Shown: positions 35,158-43,604 of the stretch, piece by piece
How the letters are laid out: each line of letters opens with the position of its first letter
Position numbering within the stretch: position 1 is the first letter of the stretch
Assembly: GCA_965227905.1 (NCBI GenBank)
Contig: OZ245780.1
Location: 5,456,001 to 5,520,000 of the forward strand
Origin: CBDDHT01 sp965227905
GTDB taxonomy: Bacteria > Pseudomonadota > Alphaproteobacteria > Rhizobiales > Methyloligellaceae
Length of the DNA: 64,000 nucleotides
Reading direction: 5' to 3'
Notes under the pieces: model-generated
The model's input: the letters and a program-made list of their open reading frames with translations, nothing else
Databases searched by the model: none
Told to the model about the DNA's origin: nothing
Program-made: the position numbers and the translations under genes

Positions 35158-35889
35158 ATGTGGGATTGGCACAAAGTCTTTGAGACTAAGTCTCTCGTTC
35201 TCGTGATCGGTATTCTGGTGACAGTTGCCATCGGCGGATTGATTGAAATCGCGCCGCTCTTCTGGCTGTCTTCGACCATCGAAAAGGTGAAGGGCATGCG
35301 GCCCTATTCACCGCTCGAATTGGCAGGTCGTGACATCTACATCCGGGAAGGTTGTTATCTCTGCCACAGCCAGATGATCCGCTCGCTTCGCGATGAGGTC
35401 GAGCGCTATGGTCACTATTCGCTGGCCGCAGAGAGCATGTACGATCATCCCTTCCAGTGGGGCTCCAAACGCACAGGTCCGGACCTTGCCCGCGTTGGCG
35501 GCAAGTACTCCGATGCCTGGCATGTCGAGCACATGAAACAGCCCCGCTCGGTTGTCCCTGAGAGCATCATGCCCGGCTATCCGTTCCTGGCGACCACAGC
35601 TCTTAAGTACGATGATATCGAGGACAAACTGCGCGCGCAGAAGATTGTGGGCGTTCCCTATACGGATGAGATGATCAGCAATGCCCGAACGGATCTGGAA
35701 TCGCAGGTCGATCCCGATTCGGACGGTGCCGAGCAAGTAGAGAAGCGGTATCCCAAAGCGCAGATACGGCAGTTTGACGGCGACCCTTCCAAGATCTCCG
35801 AACTCGACGCCCTCATCGCCTATTTGCAAATGCTCGGCACACTGGTCGACTTCACCAAGTATGACGCAGCCGGACCAAATCTGAGATAA
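35158..35889 (+). CDS. ccoO: Cytochrome cbb3 oxidase subunit II, monohaem cytochrome c
   Basis: Membrane-anchored monohaem cytochrome c that passes electrons to CcoN. The protein has 243 residues from ATG 35158; GAGGG lies 11 bases upstream, and an in-frame GTG at 35140 overlaps the ccoN stop. One N-terminal helix (about residues 12-34) precedes the haem motif CYLCH (Cys66-His70). The axial methionine is probably in the ESIMPGYPFL region. It lies directly after ccoN and before ccoQ. Confidence 0.95.
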   Translation: MWDWHKVFETKSLVLVIGILVTVAIGGLIEIAPLFWLSSTIEKVKGMRPYSPLELAGRDIYIREGCYLCHSQMIRSLRDEVERYGHYSLAAESMYDHPFQWGSKRTGPDLARVGGKYSDAWHVEHMKQPRSVVPESIMPGYPFLATTALKYDDIEDKLRAQKIVGVPYTDEMISNARTDLESQVDPDSDGAEQVEKRYPKAQIRQFDGDPSKISELDALIAYLQMLGTLVDFTKYDAAGPNLR

Positions 35890-35902
35890 GAGACCACGAT
35901 CT

Positions 35903-36076
35903 ATGAGCTATGAAACCGTTGCACAGATCAGCGGCATAACCGCACTGATCCTCTTTTGCCTGTTGTTTGCAGGCGTCCTCATCTACACGTTCTGGCCCGG
36001 CAACCGGAAGCGGTTCGAAAACGCTGCCAGGATCCCGCTCGACAACGATCCTCAGTCTCAGACGGATAGGAGTTGA
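35903..36076 (+). CDS. ccoQ: Cytochrome cbb3 oxidase subunit CcoQ
   Basis: A 57-residue single-helix protein beginning MSYETVAQISGITALILFCL and ending NDPQSQTDRS. Size, position between ccoO and ccoP, and the FAGVLIYTFWPGNRKRFENA segment after the helix match CcoQ, which stabilises the oxidase complex. It starts 13 bp after ccoO and stops 3 bp before ccoP. Confidence 0.9.
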   Translation: MSYETVAQISGITALILFCLLFAGVLIYTFWPGNRKRFENAARIPLDNDPQSQTDRS

Positions 36077-36079
36077 CCC

Positions 36080-36949
36080 ATGGCTGGCGAAAAGGAAATC
36101 GATCACGTTACCGGTGCCGAAACGACCGGCCATGAGTGGGACGGCATTAAAGAGTTGAACAGGCCGCTACCGAAATGGTGGCTCTGGACGCTTTACGCCA
36201 CCATCCTCTGGGCCATCGGTTATTGGATTGCCTATCCGGCATGGCCGCTAATCTCCAGCCATACAACAGGCATGCTGGGCTACAGCCAGCGCAGCGCCGT
36301 TGCTGCCAGTGTTGAAGCGGGTCGGCAGGCCCAGGCGAAGTTCCGCGATGCCATCTCTGAATCCGAGCTGTCGGAAGTGAAGGCAAACCCGGACCTCCTG
36401 AATTTTGCCATTGCCGGTGGCAAGGCGGCATTTGGTGACAATTGCGCACCCTGCCATGGCCGCGGTGCCGAGGGTTTCAAGGGTTATCCCAACCTCAACG
36501 ACGACGATTGGATTTGGGGTGGAAAACTCGACGAAATCCATACAACTCTCAAAGTCGGCATCCGCTCGAATCATGAGGACACGCGGGTCAGCGACATGCC
36601 CAAATACGGCATCGATGAGATTCTCGAACCTGGCCAGATCGATGACGTGACGGAGTATGTCCTCCAGATTTCCGGACAGGAGGCAAACAAGGAGTCGGCA
36701 GAGCGCGGCAAGGCAATCTTCGAGGAGCAATGCGTTGCCTGCCATGGCGAAACCGGGAAAGGGAATCAGGAACTCGGCGCACCAAATCTGACGGACGCGA
36801 TCTGGCTCTATGGCGGCAGCAAAGCTGACATTCGCGAGACGGTCGTCACAGGCAGAGGCGGCGTTATGCCCGCTTGGACCGGGCGCCTCGATGAGGTTAC
36901 CATCAAACAGCTCGCCTTATACGTTCATACTCTGGGCGGCGGGCAGTAA
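36080..36949 (+). CDS. ccoP: Cytochrome cbb3 oxidase subunit III, dihaem cytochrome c
   Basis: A 289-residue membrane-anchored dihaem cytochrome c that receives electrons for the oxidase. An N-terminal cytosolic stretch ends in KWWLWTLYATILWAIGYW, the single membrane helix. The two haem motifs are CAPCH (122-126) and CVACH (218-222), with axial methionines likely in VSDMPKYG and GVMPAWTG. Only one N-terminal helix is present, the usual form for many alphaproteobacteria. It sits between ccoQ and ccoG. Confidence 0.95.
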   Translation: MAGEKEIDHVTGAETTGHEWDGIKELNRPLPKWWLWTLYATILWAIGYWIAYPAWPLISSHTTGMLGYSQRSAVAASVEAGRQAQAKFRDAISESELSEVKANPDLLNFAIAGGKAAFGDNCAPCHGRGAEGFKGYPNLNDDDWIWGGKLDEIHTTLKVGIRSNHEDTRVSDMPKYGIDEILEPGQIDDVTEYVLQISGQEANKESAERGKAIFEEQCVACHGETGKGNQELGAPNLTDAIWLYGGSKADIRETVVTGRGGVMPAWTGRLDEVTIKQLALYVHTLGGGQ

Positions 36950-36967
36950 ATTGCGGGAGGGCGAAGA

Positions 36968-38521
36968 GTGCCCGACAGCTCAGTCGCCGATGATTTCATC
37001 ACGCCGAAAGCGGAAGGGTCCGCTTCGGCAGACGCGCCTAGCAACCCATCGCCCACCCAGGTTGCGCCTGGAATTGATCGGCACGATGTCGAGGCGGTAA
37101 ACGCACGCGAATCTCGCTCTCTCTACGAGTCTCGCAAAAAGATCTATGCGAAACGGGCACGCGGCCTGTTTCGCAATATCAAATGGCTCGTGATGGCCGG
37201 CACACTGGGCGTGTATTACGGCTTGCCATGGATGCGTTGGGATCGCGGCGATCATGTCCCCAATCAGGCCTTCCTGGTCGATTTCGCCAACCAGAAGCTT
37301 TTCCTTGGCCCCATCGAAATCTGGGCACAAGAATTCTACTACATTACGGGCCTGCTTGTCCTGGGCTCGCTGGGACTCTTCTTGGTGACGTCGCTCGCCG
37401 GCCGGGTCTGGTGCGGATACACATGTCCGCAGACCGTGTGGACGGACTTGATGATCGCCGTGGAGCGCTTTTTCCAAGGCGACCGCAATGCGCGACTGCG
37501 ACTCGACAAGGCTCCCTGGACGGCCGCAAAAATCGCAAAGAAAGCAGCGACCCATGCCACCTGGCTCCTGATCGGACTGCTGACCGGCGGCGCGCTGATC
37601 TTCTATTTCAGAGACGCCCCCACCCTTGCCGTTGAGCTATTCAATGGGACGGCACCGGCCATCGCCTACATCTTCCTGCTGATTTTTGCCGGCACGACCT
37701 ATCTCCTGGGCGGCATCGCGCGCGAGCAGGTCTGCATCTATATGTGCCCCTGGCCACGAATTCAGGGCGCCATGTTCGACAAGGACTCCCTGCTGGTCAG
37801 CTATCGGCCGTGGCGCGGTGAGCAAAGAGGCCCGCACAAGAAGGGGGAAACCTGGGAAGGCCGTGGCGATTGCATCGATTGCAAGCAATGCGTTGTGGTC
37901 TGCCCGATGGGCATCGATATTCGTGACGGGCCGCAGCTCGAGTGCATCCAATGCGCGCTGTGCATCGATGCCTGCAATGAAATCATGACCAAGATCGGTC
38001 GACCGAAAAATCTGATCGCTTACGACACGTTCCGCAAGCTCGATGCCGCCGAGGACGGTCAGACAGCACCACTCAAGCTGATCCGTCCGCGAACGATTCT
38101 CTACGCGGTGCTGATCCCGCTCGTCTTCGGGATCATGTTCGTCGGCTGGATCAACCGCTCCGAACTTGAGGTCAATGTTCTACGCGACCGCAATCCGCTT
38201 TTTGTACGTCTCTCCGACGGCGGCGTGCGCAACGGCTACACCGTCAAGATTCTCAACAAGCGACACGAGACGCGGCAATTTGTACTGATGGTTGAAGGCC
38301 TGAAGGATGCGAAAATGTCCATTGTTGGAATCGATGATGCATCTAGCGCTATCGACGTTGTGCCAGACGACTTGCGCGCTCTAAGGGTTTTCATCGCAGC
38401 GCCGGTGTCAACGATCCGCAGTTTGAGCGATCCGGCCACGGACATCACCTTCAAGGTGAAGGATCTTGGCGACGGCACGGAAACAACACGCGAGTCGACA
38501 TTTAGGAAACCTGGAAAATGA
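36968..38521 (+). CDS. ccoG: Cytochrome c oxidase accessory protein CcoG (FixG)
   Basis: A 517-residue membrane ferredoxin-type protein needed for cbb3 assembly, involved in Cu(II) reduction in characterised homologues. Start is GTG 36968 with GGGAGGG seven bases upstream. About five helices are followed by two 4Fe-4S motifs, CIDCKQCVVVCPMG and CIQCALCIDACNE, and a periplasmic Ig-like C-terminal domain (RETRQFVLMVEG-like region). Further cysteines in the CGYTCPQTVW and YMCPWPRIQG motifs are conserved in the family. It overlaps ccoH by ATGA. Confidence 0.95.
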   Translation: MPDSSVADDFITPKAEGSASADAPSNPSPTQVAPGIDRHDVEAVNARESRSLYESRKKIYAKRARGLFRNIKWLVMAGTLGVYYGLPWMRWDRGDHVPNQAFLVDFANQKLFLGPIEIWAQEFYYITGLLVLGSLGLFLVTSLAGRVWCGYTCPQTVWTDLMIAVERFFQGDRNARLRLDKAPWTAAKIAKKAATHATWLLIGLLTGGALIFYFRDAPTLAVELFNGTAPAIAYIFLLIFAGTTYLLGGIAREQVCIYMCPWPRIQGAMFDKDSLLVSYRPWRGEQRGPHKKGETWEGRGDCIDCKQCVVVCPMGIDIRDGPQLECIQCALCIDACNEIMTKIGRPKNLIAYDTFRKLDAAEDGQTAPLKLIRPRTILYAVLIPLVFGIMFVGWINRSELEVNVLRDRNPLFVRLSDGGVRNGYTVKILNKRHETRQFVLMVEGLKDAKMSIVGIDDASSAIDVVPDDLRALRVFIAAPVSTIRSLSDPATDITFKVKDLGDGTETTRESTFRKPGK

Positions 38522-39030
38522 CAGCAGCCGGTTCAACCCAACGCCAGATCACGGGCAAACATGTCCTGATCACGCTCTGTGTTTTTTTCGGCGTGATGTT
38601 CGCCGTCAACGGTGTCTTCGCTTATTTCGCGGTTTCGACGTTCAATGGCATCGAGACGAGCGACGCTTATCGTAAAGGGCTGCATTATAATGAGCAGCTG
38701 ACAGAAGAAGCTGAACGCTTGAAGCAAGGTTGGAAGAGCAAGATCGTCGTGCGACCCGAGCTTCAATCCGTTTCGGTATCGATAAAAGATCCGGCCGGAT
38801 ATCCCATCGCCGGCCTCCAACTCCAAGCCGATATGGGCCGCCCTGCAACAGACAAGTTCGACCGCCAAATCACATTCGCGGAAACAGGTCCCGGTCTCTA
38901 TGCCGCCGCGCTCAATCAGGCGGATGCCGGCGCATGGATCATCGCACTGACTGCGAAAAAGGAAACAAGCGCCGGCTCGCAAACGGTTTATGAGTACAAG
39001 GAACGCATATGGCTCGCGCCCAGGAACTGA
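38518..39030 (+). CDS. ccoH: FixH/CcoH family assembly protein
   Basis: A 170-residue single-helix protein. The N-terminal helix at about residues 18-42 (TLCVFFGVMFAVNGVFAYFA) is followed by SDAYRKGLHYNE, the FixH signature, then a periplasmic beta-rich domain. CcoH is required for copper-loaded cbb3 assembly. The ATG overlaps the ccoG stop, and the gene end overlaps ccoI by 22 bp, which is strong coupling. Confidence 0.9.
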   Translation: MTAAGSTQRQITGKHVLITLCVFFGVMFAVNGVFAYFAVSTFNGIETSDAYRKGLHYNEQLTEEAERLKQGWKSKIVVRPELQSVSVSIKDPAGYPIAGLQLQADMGRPATDKFDRQITFAETGPGLYAAALNQADAGAWIIALTAKKETSAGSQTVYEYKERIWLAPRN

Positions 39031-41204
39031 GCCCGCCGCTCGGTCTTGTCGGAGGCACTTCCGATCCGATCAAAGACGAACGGGCGACATTCATAATCGA
39101 GAACATGAACTGCGGCGGCTGCATGCGTGCGATCGAGAACGCGGCAGGTGCGCTGGGTGGCGTTCAGACGGTGCGCGCGAATCTCTCGGCAAAGCGCCTG
39201 ACCGTTCACTTCGATCCGGCGCGCCTTGACGGTCAGACGATCATCGATGCACTCGACCGCGCAGGGTTCCGGGCAGCCGAGTTTACGGAAGCCACGGCCC
39301 TCGCGCGTCCTGACAAAGATCTCCTGCGCCGCATCGGTGTGGCAGGATTTGCCGTTGCCAATATCATGCTGCTGTCGGTCTCTGTCTGGGCGGGACTCGC
39401 CAGCGACATGGATGCCTCGACAGCGACACTGTTTCACTGGCTCTCTGCACTGATCGCGTTGCCGGCGATTGCCTATGCCGGGCAGCCCTTCTTTCGCTCG
39501 GCCGCCGATGCCCTCAAGGGCCGCCGCCTCAACATGGACGTACCGATCTCGCTGGCAATCCTGCTTGCGACCACAATGAGCCTCTATCAGACGACGCGGG
39601 GCAGCGATCAGGTCTATTTCGATGCCGCGGTCATGCTTCTCTTCTTTCTGCTGATCGGACGCTATCTCGATCGCTATATGCGCGTGCGGGCGCAAGGGGC
39701 AGCTCAGAATCTGATGGGATTGCGAGCGTCGCGCGCGACCGTATTGAATGAGGATGGCCAAACCCGGCGTGTGCAATCTGCAGAAGTTGCCGTAGGCGAA
39801 GTCGTGCTTGTCGCTGCCGGTGAAGGCGTTCCGGTCGATGGATTGGTTCAGTCCGGCACCAGCGATGTGGACGAAAGCCTGATTACCGGCGAGTCGCGCC
39901 CGCGAACCGTCGGCGCGGGCAATACCGTCTATGCGGGGACAGTCAATCTTTCGACGCCCCTACGGGTCGAAGCCACGGCGTCCGACGAAACGACATTGCT
40001 TGCCGATCTTGCCCGCCTCATGGAGGCCGCAGAGCAGAGCAAAGGACGCTACGTTCGGTTGGCGGACCGTGCAGCAAAGGTCTACGCCCCGGTCGTCCAC
40101 GTCCTGGGTGCCCTGACCTTTCTCGGGTGGCTCGCGTCAGGAGCAGGTTGGGAGACCTCCCTGACAATCGCCATCGCTGTTCTGATCATCACGTGCCCAT
40201 GCGCTTTGGCGCTCGCAGTGCCGACGGTCCAGGTTGCCGCGGCGTCGCGCCTTTTCGGAAAGGGCGTCGTGCTGAAATCGGCCGATGGGCTGGAACGTCT
40301 GTCCGAAATCGACACCATCGTCTTCGACAAGACCGGCACACTGACACTGGGAAAGCCGAGTCTGGTCAATGGCAGCAACATCGACGATACAATCCTGAAG
40401 CAAGCGGCGGCGCTGGCATGCGTTAGCCGCCACCCCTACTCCCAAGCGATCGTAAGAGCAGCCGAATCACGCGATCTTGAGATTGTTCCCGCGGAGAATG
40501 TGCATGAGGAACCTGGTTCCGGATTGATGCGTGAAAGCGACGGGCATTGCGAGAAACTCGGCTCGGCCGAATGGTGTGGCATCGATGCCGCGCCAAACGC
40601 GCGCGCAAGCCTTTACTTTCGGCTGAATGACGCCCCCCCGATCGCATTCGATTTCGAGGATCGTCTGCGAAACGATGCTCTTGAGATTGTCGACAGGCTT
40701 CGGCAGGCCGGATTTTCAACCAAACTCCTCTCGGGCGACCATGCGGATGCAGTGGAGCGGATCGGTACGGAACTCGGTTTCAGAGACGCACGTTCCGCAA
40801 CAAAGCCAGACGAAAAAATCGCCTATCTCGAGCAATTGCGAGAATCCGGACGCGTGCCCCTGATGGTCGGAGACGGTTTGAACGATGCGCCATCTCTCGC
40901 GGCCGCCCATGCCTCGCTTTCCCCATCGACAGCAGCACAAATCAGCCAACAAACCTCCGATGCAATCTTCCAGGGCGATTCCCTTGCACCAGTGGTTGAA
41001 CTTCTCGCTGTCGCACGCCAAGCCAAGAAAATGGCGTTCCAGAACTTCGCGCTGGCGACGCTCTACAACAGTATCTGCATCCCACTGGCGGCTGCCGGTT
41101 TCGTCACGCCTCTTATCGCCGCTATTGCCATGTCGACCTCATCGATCGTCGTCACAGCCAATGCAATCAGAATGCGGACGGCACAACTGGAGTTGAAGCG
41201 ATGA
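39009..41204 (+). CDS. ccoI: Copper-translocating P1B-type ATPase CcoI (FixI)
   Basis: A 731-residue P-type ATPase that exports copper toward the oxidase. An N-terminal heavy-metal domain carries MNCGGC (Cys35, Cys38). Membrane helices follow, with the CPC metal site at 396-398, phosphorylation motif DKTGTLT (Asp440), the nucleotide-domain HP motif RHPYSQA and the GDGLNDAPSL hinge. The length fits FixI/CcoI rather than general CopA. It overlaps ccoH by 22 bp and ccoS by 4 bp. Confidence 0.93.
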   Translation: MARAQELSPPLGLVGGTSDPIKDERATFIIENMNCGGCMRAIENAAGALGGVQTVRANLSAKRLTVHFDPARLDGQTIIDALDRAGFRAAEFTEATALARPDKDLLRRIGVAGFAVANIMLLSVSVWAGLASDMDASTATLFHWLSALIALPAIAYAGQPFFRSAADALKGRRLNMDVPISLAILLATTMSLYQTTRGSDQVYFDAAVMLLFFLLIGRYLDRYMRVRAQGAAQNLMGLRASRATVLNEDGQTRRVQSAEVAVGEVVLVAAGEGVPVDGLVQSGTSDVDESLITGESRPRTVGAGNTVYAGTVNLSTPLRVEATASDETTLLADLARLMEAAEQSKGRYVRLADRAAKVYAPVVHVLGALTFLGWLASGAGWETSLTIAIAVLIITCPCALALAVPTVQVAAASRLFGKGVVLKSADGLERLSEIDTIVFDKTGTLTLGKPSLVNGSNIDDTILKQAAALACVSRHPYSQAIVRAAESRDLEIVPAENVHEEPGSGLMRESDGHCEKLGSAEWCGIDAAPNARASLYFRLNDAPPIAFDFEDRLRNDALEIVDRLRQAGFSTKLLSGDHADAVERIGTELGFRDARSATKPDEKIAYLEQLRESGRVPLMVGDGLNDAPSLAAAHASLSPSTAAQISQQTSDAIFQGDSLAPVVELLAVARQAKKMAFQNFALATLYNSICIPLAAAGFVTPLIAAIAMSTSSIVVTANAIRMRTAQLELKR

Positions 41205-41350
41205 CGGCACTGGCCTGGCTCATTCCGGTTGTCTTGTTTCTCAGCCTGATAGGCCTTGGCGCTTTCCTCTGGTCCCTCAAAAGCGGCCAGTATGAAGATC
41301 TGGACGGCGCCGCCTACAGAATGCTGGAAGACGAGAAACCCGATGACTGA
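41201..41350 (+). CDS. ccoS: Cytochrome oxidase maturation protein CcoS
   Basis: A 49-residue single-helix protein starting MTALAWLIPVVLFLSLIGLG. It has the family pattern of a hydrophobic helix followed by AFLWSLKSGQYEDLDGAAYR. CcoS is needed to insert haem and copper into CcoN. The ATGA overlap with ccoI makes it the last gene of the operon. A perfect inverted repeat follows 56 bp later. Confidence 0.92.
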   Translation: MTALAWLIPVVLFLSLIGLGAFLWSLKSGQYEDLDGAAYRMLEDEKPDD

Positions 41351-41406
41351 ACGAACCCGCTGAATTTGCAGAGACGTTTGGGTTGGTCTACCTCTTCGCC
41401 GAAAGT

Positions 41407-41492
41407 CCTGAAGCCGGCCCACTCCCCCGGCCCAACCACCCCGAGGGTACCCTTATTGGGTGGTTGGGCCGGGGGAGTGGGCCGGCTTCAGG
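41407..41492. repeat. Perfect 35-bp inverted repeat with 16-base loop
   Basis: The arm at 41407-41441 (starting CCTGAAGCCGGCCCACTCCC) is matched without error by its reverse complement at 41458-41492. The loop 41442-41457 itself contains the palindrome AGGGTACCCT (41444-41453). It sits between the convergent ccoS and DUF2189 genes and could terminate both. The arms are far longer than a normal terminator and no T-run follows, so a mobile palindromic unit is the alternative. Confidence 0.8.
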
Positions 41493-41504
41493 ATTATCGA
41501 TAAT

Positions 41505-42302
41505 TCAGGTGTCAGAGGCACCGGGAACAAGCTCGTTGAAGGCATGCCACGTGGCATGACCAATCAGCGGAAAAGCGATTATCAGGCCGACGAAGGCGGT
41601 CGCGATTCCGAGAGCCATCGCAGCAACAATCAGCGCTGCCCATAGGATCATCGGTTTAGGATTGTCGATCACCGTACGGACACTTGTAGTCACGGCGGTG
41701 ACGAGATCGATCTGGCGCGTCATCATCAATGGCACCGAGACGGCAGTGGTCGCAAAGACGACCGAAGCAAGGACCATTCCGACAATCGTGCCGACGATCA
41801 GAAGTCCAAGCCCATGGCCGGTGAATAGCAATGCAGGCACGAACGCATCGGCCGACGGCAATCCGACAGAGCCGAAAAACAGCATGAACAGAAGCATCGC
41901 CAACTCGACCCAGACGAAATAGACGAGGAGCAATGCAACGCCCGTAAACGCCAACTGACCGGGCGATTTCACAGCAACAAAAGCAACGGAGGCCAGGGTT
42001 ACCGGCTCACCCTTTTCAAGTCGCCGGCTCGCCTCATAGAGTCCGACCGCCAGCATCGGTCCGACAAGAAGAAACCCGCCTGCCAGCACAAGAACCAGAG
42101 ATTGCGATCCAGCCCATGTGAGGCCGACAACAAGCAGTACGGATGCCGCGGCAAATACGGCACCGTAGATCAGGCTGACATGCGGAATCCGCCAAAGATC
42201 GCGCCAGCCGGCGCCCAGCCACTCCCATGGCGCGTCGAAGGCAATGCGAGAAGCCGAACGGATCTTCTCCGACGGCCCTGTTGTCTCGACGTTCGTCGCC
42301 AT
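41505..42302 (-). CDS. DUF2189 family integral membrane protein
   Basis: A 265-residue polytopic membrane protein with about six helices after a 50-residue cytoplasmic start. Start is ATG 42302 with AGAGAGG upstream; the open frame extends to 42362 without support. DAPWEWLGAGWRDLWRIPHV then SLIYG, and a late GHATWHAFNELV, are typical of DUF2189 proteins. These often sit beside cbb3 oxidase genes in alphaproteobacteria, suggesting a link to respiration, but no function is established. Convergent with ccoS. Confidence 0.8.
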   Translation of the reverse strand: MATNVETTGPSEKIRSASRIAFDAPWEWLGAGWRDLWRIPHVSLIYGAVFAAASVLLVVGLTWAGSQSLVLVLAGGFLLVGPMLAVGLYEASRRLEKGEPVTLASVAFVAVKSPGQLAFTGVALLLVYFVWVELAMLLFMLFFGSVGLPSADAFVPALLFTGHGLGLLIVGTIVGMVLASVVFATTAVSVPLMMTRQIDLVTAVTTSVRTVIDNPKPMILWAALIVAAMALGIATAFVGLIIAFPLIGHATWHAFNELVPGASDT

Positions 42303-42450
42303 TATTTGCCTCTCTTCGGCCAGCGGGAAAAAGTACCCCATATCATAGCGCGCTATGCGCACGTGTCGACTGATCTAGAGCAATGCGAGCTTAGCCCAAT
42401 ACATACCGCGAGGACGCAACTCCTCTGGTCTCGTCACCAATCGCTTCTTC

Positions 42451-43419
42451 TCACACAAGCGGTGTTTTGCCCGCCAGCACCTGTGCATACACGTCGCTGT
42501 CCACATTGCCGCCGCACAGGATCACGCCGACCCGTTTGCCGCGCATGGTCTCACGTTCCTGCATCAAGGCTGCAAGCGGCGCTGCACCGGCACTCTCGGC
42601 CATATTGTGCGTATCCGTATGGTAGATCCGCATAGCCTCGGCGACCTCGTCATCCGTCACCTGCACGATCCGGGCGGCACCGCCCCGAATAACCTCAAGC
42701 GCAGTCGCATCGGGAACACGGCATGCCACGCCGTCGACAAAGGTCTTCGCACTGTTCGTCGTGACCACATGGCCTGCATCGTATGACAATGCATAGGCGG
42801 GTGCGTTCGTCGACACGACGCCGACAATATCGGTATCGAGCCCCAGGAGGTCACGCACCGTGATAAGCCCGCTTATGCCGGATCCCATACCGATGGGCAC
42901 ATAAACGGTATGAAGATCCGATACGGCCTCGAAGAGTTCTGAGGCATAGGTTGCAACGCCGCGGACAAGTGCCGGATGGTATGCGGGAACAAATTCCAGT
43001 CCCTGCTCTTCGGCAATCCGCCCTGCCTCGCCGCGGGATTCGTCGAAATCTTCGCCATGGACGACCAGGGTCGCACCAACCGCTGTCATCGCGGCATTCT
43101 TTTCGATCGCATTGCCTTCCGGAACATAGACGGTCACCGGAATGCAGTGACGGCGGGCAGCAAAGGGAATGCTCTGCCCGTGATTGCCGCGCGTTGCCGT
43201 GACGAGGCCGCGAATCTTCCGGCCCGACTCCATGAGATGCTGCAGATAAACCAAACCCCCGCGCACTTTGAAGGCGCCGATCGGCGTATGGTTTTCGTGT
43301 TTGACCCAGACTTCGCAGCCCGTTCGCTTGGCCAGGAGCGGCCAATTATATTGCGGCGTCGCCCCCATGACACTGCGGACAATCTGGATTGCTTGATCAA
43401 GCTCTGCTTTTGTAAACAT
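42451..43419 (-). CDS. PLP-dependent threonine/serine dehydratase
   Basis: A 322-residue fold-type II PLP enzyme that deaminates threonine or a similar hydroxyamino acid to a keto acid and ammonia. The PLP lysine is Lys51 in TPIGAFKVRGG; TRGNHGQSIPFAARR is the phosphate/substrate loop and PIGMGSGISGLI the PLP phosphate cup. No ACT regulatory domain is present, so it is the short catabolic type. Serine racemase or hydroxyaspartate ammonia-lyase are alternatives. It appears to be a single gene. Confidence 0.85.
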   Translation of the reverse strand: MFTKAELDQAIQIVRSVMGATPQYNWPLLAKRTGCEVWVKHENHTPIGAFKVRGGLVYLQHLMESGRKIRGLVTATRGNHGQSIPFAARRHCIPVTVYVPEGNAIEKNAAMTAVGATLVVHGEDFDESRGEAGRIAEEQGLEFVPAYHPALVRGVATYASELFEAVSDLHTVYVPIGMGSGISGLITVRDLLGLDTDIVGVVSTNAPAYALSYDAGHVVTTNSAKTFVDGVACRVPDATALEVIRGGAARIVQVTDDEVAEAMRIYHTDTHNMAESAGAAPLAALMQERETMRGKRVGVILCGGNVDSDVYAQVLAGKTPLV

Positions 43420-43553
43420 GACACGGCCCAGCCCCTGATTTTAGTCGGCGCGACCGTAACGCATGTATCTGAGATGTCGACCCGCCTGCAGGACTTTCTC
43501 CAAAGCCACCGGATCGGCCCTTTCGAGCACACAGACAGGCATTGATGCCCGGC

Positions 43554-43589
43554 GCCGCATTTGACCCAGCGGCTTGGGTCAAATGCGGC
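43554..43589. terminator. 15-bp hairpin after the chemotaxis receptor gene
   Basis: GCCGCATTTGACCCA at 43554-43568 pairs perfectly with TGGGTCAAATGCGGC at 43575-43589 over a 6-base loop. On the minus strand it follows the receptor stop (43605) by 15 bases. No T-run follows, so it may be a processing or mRNA-stabilising hairpin rather than an intrinsic terminator. Confidence 0.5.
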
Positions 43590-43604
43590 CTTCCGGAGCG
43601 GCGA

